Shown here piece after piece: positions 39,488-47,930 of a stretch of 64,000 nt of DNA. The stretch comes from Streptomyces sp. B3I8 (GTDB taxonomy: Bacteria > Actinomycetota > Actinomycetes > Streptomycetales > Streptomycetaceae): assembly GCF_030816915.1 (NCBI RefSeq), contig NZ_JAUSYN010000002.1, positions 1,377,501-1,441,500 of the forward strand. Reading direction: 5' to 3'. Within the stretch, counting starts at the first letter, position 1, and every line of letters begins with the position of its first letter. The notes beneath the pieces were generated by a model. The model saw nothing but the letters and a program-made list of their open reading frames with translations, had not been told where the DNA came from and ran no database searches. The position numbers and the translations under genes are program-made.

Positions 39488-41338
39488 ATGAAGTCGCGCA
39501 TCGAGGACTACGCCCTCATCGGTGACGAACAGACCGCCGCGCTGGTCAGCAGGTCCGGTTCCATCGACTGGCTCTGCCTGCCCCGGTTCGACTCCGGGGC
39601 CTGTTTCGCCGCCCTGCTGGGCGACAAGCACAACGGGCACTGGCGGCTGGCGCCCCAGGGGGCCGACGTCTGCGCCCGGCGGGCCTACCGCCCCGACTCC
39701 CTCGTCCTGGACACCGAGTGGGACACCCCCGAGGGATCGGTCCGCGTCACCGACCTGATGCCGCAGCGCGACCGCGCCCCCGACGTCGTCCGCATCGTCG
39801 AGGGCCTGTCCGGCACCGTCACCATGCGCGGCGCGCTCCGGCTGCGCTTCGACTACGGCTCGATCGTCCCCTGGATGCGCCGCACCGACGGCCACCGCGT
39901 GGCGGTCGCCGGACCCGACGCGGTCTGGCTGCGCAGCGAGCCCCCGGTGCGCACCTGGGGCGAGGACTTCTGCACGCACTCGGAGTTCACCGTGCACGAG
40001 GGCGAGAAGGTCGCCTTCGTCCTCACCTGGCACCCCTCGCACGAGCCGCGTCCCCGGCTCGTCGACCCGTACAACGCCCTGCGCACCAGCCTGTCCGACT
40101 GGCAGGCATGGGCGGCCAGGTGCCGCTACGACGGACCGCACCGGGACGCCGTCGTGCGCTCCCTGATCACTCTCAAAGCACTCACCTACCGGCCGACCGG
40201 CGGCATCGTCGCCGCGCCGACCACCTCGCTGCCCGAGCAGCTCGGCGGGGTCCGCAACTGGGACTACCGCTACGCCTGGCTGCGCGACTCCACGCTCACC
40301 CTGAACGCGCTCCTCGGCGCCGGCTATCTGGACGAGGCCGAGGCGTGGCGTAACTGGCTGCTGCGCGCGGTCGCCGGCGACCCCGCCGACCTCCAGATCA
40401 TGTACGGCCTCTCGGGCGAGCGGCGGCTGCGCGAGGTGGAGCTGCCCTGGCTGTCCGGCTACGCCGGCTCCTCCCCCGTGCGGATCGGCAACGACGCGGT
40501 GACCCAGCTCCAGCTGGACGTGTACGGCGAGGTCATCGACTCGCTCTCGCTCGGGCTCGCCGCCGGGCTGCCCGCCAAGCCGCACATGTGGCAGGTGCAG
40601 CGGGCGCTGATGGACTTCCTGCGCACCGCCTGGAAACAGCCCGACGAGGGCCTGTGGGAGGTGCGCGGCGGCCGGAGGCATTTCGTGTACTCCAAGGTGA
40701 TGGCATGGGTGGCCGCCGACCGCGCGGTGCGCGCACTGGAGGGCAACCCCAAGCTCGGCGGCGACCTCGACGGCTGGCGGGCGATGCGGGACGAGGTGCA
40801 CCGGGAGGTGTGCACGCGGGGGTACGACCCGGAGCGGAACACGTTCACCCAGTTCTACGGCTCGAAGGAGCTGGACGCCTCGCTGCTGCTCATCCCCCGG
40901 GTCGGCTTCCTGCCGCCGGAGGACCCACGGGTGGTCGGCACCGTCGACGCGGTCCGCGCGGAACTCGGCCACCAGGGCTTCGTACGCCGTTACAGCACGG
41001 CGGGGCCGAACGTCGACGGGCTGCCCGGCGACGAGGGCACGTTCCTGGTGTGCTCGTTCTGGCTGGCGGAGGCGCTGCATCTGACGGGCCGTGTGCGGGA
41101 GGCCCGGGAACTGTTCGAACGGATCGTCGCCCTCGCCAACGACGTCGGGCTGCTCGCCGAGGAGTACGACCCCGTGGACGGCCGCCAGCTCGGCAACTTC
41201 CCGCAGGCGTTCAGCCATCTGGGTCTGGTGAACACGGCGCTGTGCCTGTACGGCGGCAAGGGGGCCAGTCCCGCGTTCCCCCCAGCGGTAGGCCCCCCGG
41301 AGGCGGGTGTGCGCGGAGTGGGCGGCGAGGCAGGATAG
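39488..41338 (+). CDS. Glycoside hydrolase family 15 protein (trehalase-like)
   Basis: A 616-residue protein. The opening KSRIEDYALIGDEQTAALVS, then GSIDWLCLPRFDSGACFAAL, is the GH15 trehalase-type N-terminal domain; the (alpha/alpha)6 catalytic part includes NWDYRYAWLRDSTLTLNALL near residue 258, LWEVRGGRRHFVYSKVMAW near 390, and the region with a likely catalytic Glu, LAEEYDPVDGRQLGNFPQAF, near 555. Related enzymes split trehalose or glucans. No signal peptide, so cytoplasmic. The SDR gene follows after 4 bp. Confidence 0.92.
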   Translation: MKSRIEDYALIGDEQTAALVSRSGSIDWLCLPRFDSGACFAALLGDKHNGHWRLAPQGADVCARRAYRPDSLVLDTEWDTPEGSVRVTDLMPQRDRAPDVVRIVEGLSGTVTMRGALRLRFDYGSIVPWMRRTDGHRVAVAGPDAVWLRSEPPVRTWGEDFCTHSEFTVHEGEKVAFVLTWHPSHEPRPRLVDPYNALRTSLSDWQAWAARCRYDGPHRDAVVRSLITLKALTYRPTGGIVAAPTTSLPEQLGGVRNWDYRYAWLRDSTLTLNALLGAGYLDEAEAWRNWLLRAVAGDPADLQIMYGLSGERRLREVELPWLSGYAGSSPVRIGNDAVTQLQLDVYGEVIDSLSLGLAAGLPAKPHMWQVQRALMDFLRTAWKQPDEGLWEVRGGRRHFVYSKVMAWVAADRAVRALEGNPKLGGDLDGWRAMRDEVHREVCTRGYDPERNTFTQFYGSKELDASLLLIPRVGFLPPEDPRVVGTVDAVRAELGHQGFVRRYSTAGPNVDGLPGDEGTFLVCSFWLAEALHLTGRVREARELFERIVALANDVGLLAEEYDPVDGRQLGNFPQAFSHLGLVNTALCLYGGKGASPAFPPAVGPPEAGVRGVGGEAG

Positions 41339-41342
41339 GGCC

Positions 41343-42098
41343 ATGGATCTTGGACTGAAGGACCGTGTGTACGTGGCCACCGGGGCGACCCGGGGGCTGG
41401 GCAACGCCACGGCGCGGGAACTGGTCGCCGACGGAGCCAAGGTGGTGCTCACCGGGCGGGACGAGAGGACCGCGGCCGCGGCCGCCGCGGAGCTGGGGCC
41501 GAACGCGGTGGGGGTGGCCGCGGACAACGGCGACCCGGAGGCACCGGCCCGGTTGATCGCGGCCGCGCGCGAGCACTTCGCCGGCTTCCACGGGGTGCTG
41601 GTCAGCGTGGGCGGGCCGCCGCCGGGATTCGCGGCCGACAACACGGACGCGCAGTGGAGCGCCGCGTTCGAGTCCGTGTTCATGGGCGCGGTACGGATGG
41701 CGCGGACGGCCGCGGCGGAGCTGACGGAGGGCGGGGTCATCGGGTTCGTACTGTCGGGCTCGGTGTACGAGCCGGTTCCCGGGCTGACGATCTCCAACGG
41801 GCTGCGGCCGGGGCTGGCGGGGCTCGCCAAGTCGCTGGCGGACGAACTGGGGCCGCGGGGGATCCGGGTGGTGGGGCTGCTGCCGGCCCGGATCGACACG
41901 GACCGGGTGCGGGAACTGGACGCGGCCTCCGCGGACCCGGCGGCCACGCGCCGGGAGCAGGAGTCGCGGATTCCGCTGCGGCGGTACGGGAGGCCGGAGG
42001 AGTTCGGGCGGGTGGCGGCGTTCGCGCTGTCGCCGGCGGCGTCCTATCTGACGGGGCTGATGCTGCCGGTGGACGGCGGGGCACTGCGGGGGTTCTGA
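41343..42098 (+). CDS. SDR family protein with atypical active site
   Basis: A 251-residue SDR. The cofactor motif TGATRGLG (near residue 13) is normal, and the C-terminus (LPVDGGALRGF) is of FabG type. But where the Y-x3-K pair is expected, the sequence reads TISNGLRPGLAGLAKSLADE (residues about 155 to 175), so the Tyr appears replaced by Ser and the Lys by Arg. Either the family has altered chemistry or the fold serves binding. It starts 4 bp after the GH15 stop and is probably cotranscribed with it. Confidence 0.88.
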   Translation: MDLGLKDRVYVATGATRGLGNATARELVADGAKVVLTGRDERTAAAAAAELGPNAVGVAADNGDPEAPARLIAAAREHFAGFHGVLVSVGGPPPGFAADNTDAQWSAAFESVFMGAVRMARTAAAELTEGGVIGFVLSGSVYEPVPGLTISNGLRPGLAGLAKSLADELGPRGIRVVGLLPARIDTDRVRELDAASADPAATRREQESRIPLRRYGRPEEFGRVAAFALSPAASYLTGLMLPVDGGALRGF

Positions 42099-42228
42099 GG
42101 GGCTTTTTCGCGCGCCCGCCGCCCCTGCCCTTCCCGTCCCTCGAGGGGCTCTGCCCCTGGGCCCCGAACGGACCTCGGCTCACAGCGCGCGGGATGTGCG
42201 GCGGGTGCCGGGGTACGTCGTGACTCGT

Positions 42229-42271
42229 CGCGCAGTTCCCCGCGCCCCTTCTGGTGCGCGGGAACTGCGCG
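42229..42271. repeat. Inverted-repeat element (TTCCCCGCGCCCC family), copy 2
   Basis: A 16-bp stem with one bulge (CGCGCAGTTCCCCGCGC and GCGCGGGAACTGCGCG) between the convergent SDR and enoyl-CoA hydratase genes. It resembles the hairpin at 2607-2632 and a segment in cobB (62691-62735). It can serve as a terminator. Confidence 0.75.
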
Positions 42272-42282
42272 AGCGACCCGGG

Positions 42283-43086
42283 TCAGTCGCCGAGGTCCGC
42301 CAGGTCTCGGAGCCGACGGGCCTGCGCGGCCCGTTCCGCCGCGCGCTGCGCGTCGTACGTACGGTCGGCCGCCCCCTGCAGCAGCGCCTTCGTCTCGACG
42401 ACGGCGTCCCTCGGGGCCGCGAGCAGCGCGTCCACGAGGTCGCGCACCGCGTCGTCGAGCTGCGCGACGGGGACCGCGGCGTTGGCCAGGCCTGTGTTCA
42501 CGGCCTCCTGCGCGTGGACGAAGCGCCCGGTCGCGCAGATCTCCAGCGCGCGGGCGTACCCGACCAGCGCGACGAGCGGGTACGTTCCCGTGAGGTCCGG
42601 CACCAGGCCGAGGCTGGTCTCGCGCATGGCGAACCGCACGTCGTCGGCGACGACGCGCAGGTCACAGGCGAGCGCGAGCTGGAAACCGGCGCCGATGGCA
42701 TGCCCCTGCACGGCGGCGACGGACACGATGTCGGTGCGCCGCCACCAGGTGAACGCCTCCTGGTACGCGGCGATCGTGGCGTCCAGTTCGGCGTCGTCGC
42801 TCCGGGCGAGGCCGATGAACGAGGGCTCGCCGGGAATTCCCTCGGGCGTGAACATCTGCCGGTCGAGCCCCGCCGAGAAGGACTTGCCCTCTCCGCGCAG
42901 CACGACCACCCGCACCGAACCCGGCAACAGCCGGCCGACCTCGATCAGCGTGCGCCACAGAGCGGGGCTCTGGACGTTGAGCTTGGCGGGGTTGGTCAGC
43001 GTGACCGTGGCGATCGCGTCGTCAACGGTCAGGCGTACGCCGTTCTTGTCGAGTACCGGTTCGAGGTCGAGTCCGAGCGAAGCCAT
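42283..43086 (-). CDS. Enoyl-CoA hydratase/isomerase family protein
   Basis: A 267-residue crotonase-fold protein. Landmarks: VTLTNPAKLNVQSPALWRTL near residue 28, the oxyanion-hole segment KSFSAGLDRQ near 68, VQGHAIGAGFQLALACDLRV near 125, and SLGLVPDLTGTYPL near 155. The expected catalytic Glu/Asp positions look partly kept (Asp in LVPDLTG). The substrate is unknown. ATG with GGAGG 7 nt upstream. Confidence 0.9.
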   Translation of the reverse strand: MASLGLDLEPVLDKNGVRLTVDDAIATVTLTNPAKLNVQSPALWRTLIEVGRLLPGSVRVVVLRGEGKSFSAGLDRQMFTPEGIPGEPSFIGLARSDDAELDATIAAYQEAFTWWRRTDIVSVAAVQGHAIGAGFQLALACDLRVVADDVRFAMRETSLGLVPDLTGTYPLVALVGYARALEICATGRFVHAQEAVNTGLANAAVPVAQLDDAVRDLVDALLAAPRDAVVETKALLQGAADRTYDAQRAAERAAQARRLRDLADLGD

Positions 43087-43154
43087 GGGGCGCCTCCGAA
43101 GGGGTGCGGTCGTCGGGGACGCCGTACGACGGCATCCCAAGTGACTGCACAGTA

Positions 43155-43188
43155 ACCACCCGGTCGGTCGCCCGACCGTCCGGGTGGT
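43155..43188 (-). terminator. Hairpin terminator downstream of gbn
   Basis: A 15-bp stem with one T-T mismatch (ACCACCCGG, CGGTCG and complements, 2-nt loop), 40 bp beyond the gbn stop on the minus strand. Confidence 0.75.
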
Positions 43189-43228
43189 CACCATCGGAGA
43201 ACCGATGACCGCCCCAGGCTCGAGGGCC

Positions 43229-43450
43229 TCAGGCGGAGGTGGACTTCTTTCCCCGGGTCGCTCCACCGCGTCCACGCAGCGTGACGCCCGACTCGCTGAG
43301 CATCCGGTGCACGAAGCCATACGAGCGGCCGGTCTCCTCGGCCAGCGCCCGGATGCTCGCACCGGAGTCGTACTTCTTCTTCAGGTCTGCCGCGAGCTTG
43401 TCGCGCGCGGCGCCGGTCACCCGGCTGCCCTTCTTCAGAGTCTCGGCCAC
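43229..43450 (-). CDS. gbn: Small nucleoid-associated protein Gbn
   Basis: A 73-residue basic protein. A helix-turn-helix with YDSGASIRALAEETGRSYGF covers residues about 27 to 46, and the C-terminus is Arg/Lys/Gly-rich (LRGRGGATRGKKS). This matches SCO1839, the Streptomyces protein Gbn, a global DNA-binding nucleoid protein reported to recognise GATC followed by (A/T)T and to be strongest during sporulation. GTG start with GAGGAGG just upstream. The upstream region holds candidate Gbn sites. Confidence 0.9.
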   Translation of the reverse strand: MAETLKKGSRVTGAARDKLAADLKKKYDSGASIRALAEETGRSYGFVHRMLSESGVTLRGRGGATRGKKSTSA

Positions 43451-43780
43451 CCGTGCCTCCTCATGGGAAGTGCGCTCTGGTCCTCTCATGATCACCCCTC
43501 CGGGGCGGGTTGGCCACCCATTCGGCAAGGTCGATGAGAGACGGTTTTGACGACAGGAGCGGGTCCCCACAAACGGAGGGATGTATTCCGATCACTGTTT
43601 TCCCGTACGCCCGCACGAGCGCGCCCACGAACCAGCAGGTCACGGACGTGCGACGGCCGGGCCCCCGCGGAAGGGGGACCCGGCCGGAAGATCGGTGCGC
43701 GACGCACCGGGGTACGAGGAGATCTCACGCAGATGGTGGATCACGCGTGGGTCGAATGATCCATGCGCAAGTGATCATCC
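43451..43780. promoter_or_regulatory. 330-bp gbn upstream region with candidate Gbn sites
   Basis: No gene is visible in this region. GATCAT (minus strand) lies at 43488-43493, about 40 bp before the gbn start, another (minus) at 43756-43761 and a third (plus) at 43773-43778. An inverted repeat TGGATCA...TGATCCA stands at about 43736-43763, 18 bp beyond the ABC-F stop, and may act as its terminator. Site identity rests on the published consensus for Gbn as I recall it. Confidence 0.5.
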
Positions 43781-45379
43781 TCAGGCGAGGGCGACCAGGT
43801 CCGCGTAGTCGGAACCCCACAGATCCTCGACGCCGTCCGGAAGCAGGATGATCCGCTCCGGCTGCAGCGCCTCCACCGCGCCCTCGTCGTGGGTGACCAG
43901 GACGACCGCGCCCTTGTAGGTGCGCAGGGCGCCGAGGATCTCCTCGCGGCTGGCCGGGTCGAGGTTGTTCGTGGGCTCGTCCAGGAGCAGCACGTTCGCG
44001 GACGACACGACGAGGGTCGCCAGCGCGAGCCGCGTCTTCTCCCCGCCGGAGAGGACCCTGGCAGGCTTGTCGACGTCGTCGCCGGAGAACAGGAACGAGC
44101 CGAGCACCTTGCGGACCTCGACGAGGTCCATGTCGGGCGCGGCCGACCGCATGTTCTCCAGCACCGTGCGCTCGGGGTCGAGGGTCTCGTGCTCCTGCGC
44201 GTAGTAGCCGAGCTTGAGGCCGTGGCCGGGGACGACCGCGCCGGTGTCGGGCTGCTCGACGCCGCCCAGCAGCCGCAGCAGCGTCGTCTTGCCGGCGCCG
44301 TTGAGGCCGAGGATGACGACTCGGGAGCCCTTGTCGACCGCCAGGTCGACGTCGGTGAAGATCTCCAGGGAGCCGTACGACTTCGACAGGCCCTCCGCCA
44401 TGAGCGGGGTCTTGCCGCAGGAGGCCGGCTCGGGGAACCGGAGCTTGGCGACCTTGTCGGACTGGCGGACCGCCTCCAGACCGGCCAGGAGCTTGTCGGC
44501 GCGGCGGGCCATGTTCTGCGCGGCCACCGTCTTGGTGGCCTTGGCGCGCATCTTGTCGGCCTGCGAGTGGAGTGCGGCGGCCTTCTTCTCGGCGTTCTGC
44601 CGCTCCCGCTTGCGGCGCTTCTCGTCGGCCTCGCGCTGCTGCTGGTACAGCCTCCAGCCCATGTTGTAGACGTCGATCTGGGAGCGGTTGGCGTCCAGGT
44701 AGAACACCTTGTTGACGACCGTCTCGACCAGGTCGACGTCGTGGGAGATGACGATGAAGCCGCCGCGGTAGCTCCGCAGGTAGTCCCGCAGCCAGATGAT
44801 CGAGTCGGCGTCGAGGTGGTTGGTGGGCTCGTCCAGCAGCAGGGTGTCCGCGTCGGAGAACAGGATGCGGGCCAGCTCGATGCGGCGGCGCTGGCCGCCG
44901 GAGAGCGTGTGCAGGGGCTGGCCGAGCACGCGGTCGGGCAGGTTGAGCGCGGCGGCGATGGTGGCGGCCTCGGCCTCGGCGGAGTACCCGCCCTTGGTGA
45001 GGAACTCGGTCTCCTGGCGCTCGTACTGCTTCAGCGCCTTCTCCCGCGTGGCGCCCTGGCCGTTGGCGATGCGCTGCTCGTTGTCGCGCATCTTGCGCAG
45101 CAGTGTGTCGAGGCCGCGCGCGGAGAGGATGCGGTCGCGGGCGAGCACGTCGAGGTCGCCGGTGCGGGGGTCCTGCGGGAGGTAGCCGACCTCACCGGAC
45201 CGGGTGACGGTGCCCGCGGCGGGCATGCCTTCGCCGGCCAGGACCTTGGTGAGGGTGGTCTTGCCGGCGCCGTTGCGCCCGACCAGGCCGATGCGGTCGC
45301 CCTTGGCGACGCGGAAGGTGGCGGACTCGATGAGGACGCGGGCACCGGCACGCAGCTCGATGCCGGAAGCGGAAATCAC
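43781..45379 (-). CDS. ABC-F family ATP-binding protein
   Basis: A 532-residue protein with two ABC ATPase domains and no membrane part: Walker A GRNGAGKTT near residue 35 and GLNGAGKTT near 345, signatures LSGGQRRRIE and LSGGEKTRLA, Walker B DTLLLDEPTNHLD and VLLLDEPTNNLD. A charged linker (KRRKRERQNAEKKAAAL) near 255 separates them. This is the ABC-F plan (EttA/Uup-like), acting on ribosomes or related complexes rather than in transport. GTG start with GGAG upstream (VISASGIELRAG). Confidence 0.93.
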   Translation of the reverse strand: MISASGIELRAGARVLIESATFRVAKGDRIGLVGRNGAGKTTLTKVLAGEGMPAAGTVTRSGEVGYLPQDPRTGDLDVLARDRILSARGLDTLLRKMRDNEQRIANGQGATREKALKQYERQETEFLTKGGYSAEAEAATIAAALNLPDRVLGQPLHTLSGGQRRRIELARILFSDADTLLLDEPTNHLDADSIIWLRDYLRSYRGGFIVISHDVDLVETVVNKVFYLDANRSQIDVYNMGWRLYQQQREADEKRRKRERQNAEKKAAALHSQADKMRAKATKTVAAQNMARRADKLLAGLEAVRQSDKVAKLRFPEPASCGKTPLMAEGLSKSYGSLEIFTDVDLAVDKGSRVVILGLNGAGKTTLLRLLGGVEQPDTGAVVPGHGLKLGYYAQEHETLDPERTVLENMRSAAPDMDLVEVRKVLGSFLFSGDDVDKPARVLSGGEKTRLALATLVVSSANVLLLDEPTNNLDPASREEILGALRTYKGAVVLVTHDEGAVEALQPERIILLPDGVEDLWGSDYADLVALA

Positions 45380-45679
45380 GGACAGACTCCAGTAGCGGGT
45401 GAGGCGGGACGGGCGGCTGAGGACGTCTCCGCTGTCTAATGCGCGAGGAGAATGGCCATGGGCCAAGTCTAACGGGGGTGCGCAAGGGGTTTATCCCGTC
45501 CGCGGGGCCGCCCGCGGGCCCGCCGCCCCGTGCCGTACGCGCTGCTCGCGTACTCCTCCTGGGTACGGCCGTGCCGATTCCCGGGGCGTTGTCAGTGGCG
45601 GGTGCCAGACTGTGAAGCAGGCCACATTCCGGGCGTGCGGAGCGCGGGAGACGAAGGCCGCGAAGGGAGCGTGAACGGC
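45380..45679. other. 300-bp divergent intergenic region
   Basis: Contains the promoters of the ABC-F gene (leftward) and the VOC protein (rightward). Seen: a GC-rich hairpin-prone block at about 45495-45525, and TACGCGGAC-like words near the right gene. No operator assigned and no gene visible. Confidence 0.45.
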
Positions 45680-46093
45680 ATGGCAGGCACGGGTGGCAGG
45701 CGTCCGAGCGTCTTCCCCACGTTGTTGTACGCGGACGCGTCGGCGGCGATCCGTCAGCTGACCGCGGCGTTCGGCTTCACCGAACTCGCCGTGTACGAGG
45801 GCGAGGACGGCAAGGTGGTGCACGCCGAACTGGTGCAGGGCAACGGCGCGGTGATGCTCGGCTCCAAGGGCCGGGGCGGCCGGTTCGACGAGGTGATGAA
45901 GGGCGGCGGCCCGGCCGGGGTGTACGTCGTGGTGGACGACGTGGACGCGCACCACCGCAGAGCCGTGGAGCACGGCGCGGAGATCCTGACGCCCCCGACG
46001 GACCAGGACTACGGCTCACGGGACTACATGGCCCGGGACGTGGAGGGCACCATCTGGAGCTTCGGCACGTACGCGCCGGAGATCGGATCCTAG
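45680..46093 (+). CDS. VOC (glyoxalase/bleomycin-resistance) family protein
   Basis: A 137-residue vicinal-oxygen-chelate protein: SVFPTLLYADASAAIRQL, HAELVQGNGAVMLGSKGRGG, and the second half GVYVVVDDVDAHHRRAVEHG, ending with RDYMARDVEGTIWSFGTY. Two beta-alpha-beta-beta-beta modules as expected. The ligand or reaction is not predictable. The ATG at 45680 has GGGAG 10 nt upstream; a GTG 9 bp earlier is possible. Confidence 0.88.
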   Translation: MAGTGGRRPSVFPTLLYADASAAIRQLTAAFGFTELAVYEGEDGKVVHAELVQGNGAVMLGSKGRGGRFDEVMKGGGPAGVYVVVDDVDAHHRRAVEHGAEILTPPTDQDYGSRDYMARDVEGTIWSFGTYAPEIGS

Positions 46094-46100
46094 GGAGGGG

Positions 46101-46167
46101 ACCGGTTCCCGGACAGTGACCGGTTCCCGGGCGGACACCAATCACCCGACGGGCACCGGTTCCCGGG
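46101..46167. repeat. Three copies of ACCGGTTCCCGG
   Basis: The 12-13 bp word ACCGGTTCCCGG(G) occurs at 46101, 46119 and 46155, just after the VOC gene stop and before the end of the convergent hypothetical gene. Each contains a palindromic core. Confidence 0.7.
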
Positions 46168-46210
46168 CGGAGCGGCCGGGCGGAGAACCTGGGGGCGGGG
46201 GGCCGTGGGG

Positions 46211-47668
46211 TCAGCCGCCGGTGTGGACCTGGAAAGCGGCTCTTCGCACGGCTCTGGCCAGCGCCGGGTCGGGGTGGGCGGCGGCGAGGGCGACGAGTAC
46301 CTGCACCGTGCGCGGGTGGCCCACGGCCCGCACCTCGTCCAGGAGCGCGGGCACGGTGGGCTGCACGGCGGACTCCAGGTGGCGTACGAGGAGCGGCGCC
46401 TCCCCGTGGTCGGCGACGGCGGCGGCGGTGTCCACCCACAGCCAGGTGGCCTCCTCGCGGGTGAGCACCTCGTGGGCGTCCTCGGGGTCGACGCCCTCCT
46501 GCTCGGCGAGCCAGAGCAGGGCGTAGGGGCGCAGTCCGGCCTCCTCGGCGGCGGCGCGCACGTCGGGTTCGGCGGGGGCGCCGACGACGCGCAGCGCCTC
46601 GAAGGCCAGGCCGCGCAGCAGCGCGTCCTCGCCGCGGGCGGCCTCGAGGAGTTCGGTGACCGCGCCGCCGACGGGGCGGGCGGCGAGCCAGGCACGGTAC
46701 TCGGCGCGGGCGGCGTTGGGGCGGAGCTGGGCGCAGCCGCGGAGCATGTCCTCGGCGGCGACCTCGATGTTGCCGGCCGGGCTCTGCGCGGCCACGCAGA
46801 TCTGCTCGAGCTTGACCCACACCGCCCAGCTGCCGAGCGGGGTGAGCGTGGCCTGTCCGTCGCCGTAGGTCAGCGCCCCGACGGAGGCGAGCGCCCGCAG
46901 CGCCCAGTCGAGGAGCGGGGCGAGGGTGGCGGCGTCGGCGGGCTCGGGAGGTGCGGGCGACACGGCCAGGGCGGTGGCGTCGACGGCCACGAGGGCGCCG
47001 TCGGACGGGGCGACGGGCTCGGGCACCGGGCCGTAGGGGACCTCGCAGCGTTCGGTGCGCAGTTCGGTGACGCGCTGGCGCAGCAGGTCGAGGAGCTGCT
47101 CCACCGGAACGGGGCCGGCGGAGAGCTGGAGGAAGGAGAGGAGCTGTGGCATCGCGGAGACGACCTCGGCGACGTCGGCGTGCTCCCGGTCCGAGGGTTC
47201 CGGGGTGGCCAGCGACCAGGCGTCGAAGAGGGCGACCCAGCCGCGCAGGACGGCGCTGTCGTCTCGGTCCCAGGCGCGCAGCCGCCAGCCGGAGCGGGCG
47301 CTGTCGCCGTGCACCTCGACGAGACCGGCGAGGCGTGCCGTGTCCCAGTCGGCGCGTACCTGAGCGACGGTCAGTCCCAGTTCGGCCGCGGCGGATTCGG
47401 AGGTCCGGTCGGAGAGGGTGCCCCCGCCGTCGGATCCGGCTCCGTCGCGGCCCGGGCGCAGGGCGGTGTCGGCCCAGCGGGCGATCGTGGCGGCGGCGGC
47501 CAGCCGGGCGCGGGCCATGCGGGCCAGTTCCGCCGGTGGCGGGGTGCCCTCCGGCGGCCGGGGCGCGGGGCGGCGCGTGCGGTGCTGGTTCACCGCTCGG
47601 GGAGCGGCGGCCAGGGGCCGCGGGCGGACGAGACGGAGCCTGGAGTCGCGCGGGGTACGGGACGTCAC
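46211..47668 (-). CDS. Conserved hypothetical protein, Ala/Leu-rich helical
   Basis: A 485-residue soluble protein without recognisable motifs. Residues 1 to about 55 are basic; then helix-rich Ala/Leu/Glu sequence with repeat-like units, e.g. LTEREEATW-type segments and LESAVQPTVPALLDEVRAVG near the end, compatible with HEAT-like packing. No signal peptide or membrane helices. GTG start (VTSRTPRDSRLRLV) with GGAAGA upstream; the open frame extends further but looks less gene-like. Function unknown. Confidence 0.65.
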   Translation of the reverse strand: MTSRTPRDSRLRLVRPRPLAAAPRAVNQHRTRRPAPRPPEGTPPPAELARMARARLAAAATIARWADTALRPGRDGAGSDGGGTLSDRTSESAAAELGLTVAQVRADWDTARLAGLVEVHGDSARSGWRLRAWDRDDSAVLRGWVALFDAWSLATPEPSDREHADVAEVVSAMPQLLSFLQLSAGPVPVEQLLDLLRQRVTELRTERCEVPYGPVPEPVAPSDGALVAVDATALAVSPAPPEPADAATLAPLLDWALRALASVGALTYGDGQATLTPLGSWAVWVKLEQICVAAQSPAGNIEVAAEDMLRGCAQLRPNAARAEYRAWLAARPVGGAVTELLEAARGEDALLRGLAFEALRVVGAPAEPDVRAAAEEAGLRPYALLWLAEQEGVDPEDAHEVLTREEATWLWVDTAAAVADHGEAPLLVRHLESAVQPTVPALLDEVRAVGHPRTVQVLVALAAAHPDPALARAVRRAAFQVHTGG

Positions 47669-47860
47669 AGGGGCAGTCTTCCGGTTGACGGTCCGAAAAC
47701 CCAAACGGAATGCGGATGCCGGCCCCCCGCCGCACCGCGGGGGCTGCGCAACCACCGTCCCGCGACCCGCCAACCGGAAGCAAACCGGGCCGAACCGCGA
47801 CAAGAGGTGACGGCGGCCCGGGCGCACCCCTCCGGGGCGCGAGGCGCGGTCGGTCGGCGA

Positions 47861-47930
47861 CTCGCACCAGTGAGGCGAACCAATGGGGTCGCACCGGTGC
47901 AGTCACACCAGCGAGGTCACACCAGTGGGG
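47861..47930. repeat. Degenerate 14-bp tandem repeat, 5 units, overlapping a gene end
   Basis: Five 14-nt units (e.g. TCACACCAGCGAGG, TCACACCAGTGGGG, TCGCACCGGTGCAG) from 47861 to 47930. The last unit (from 47917) contains the stop codon and final codons of the alpha/beta hydrolase, so the array runs from inside that gene's end into the intergenic space. Confidence 0.75.

Noticed and set aside
39044..41947. Minus-strand frame of about 970 codons opposite SURF1, GH15 and the SDR
   Set aside because: Spans three real genes, no recognisable domain.
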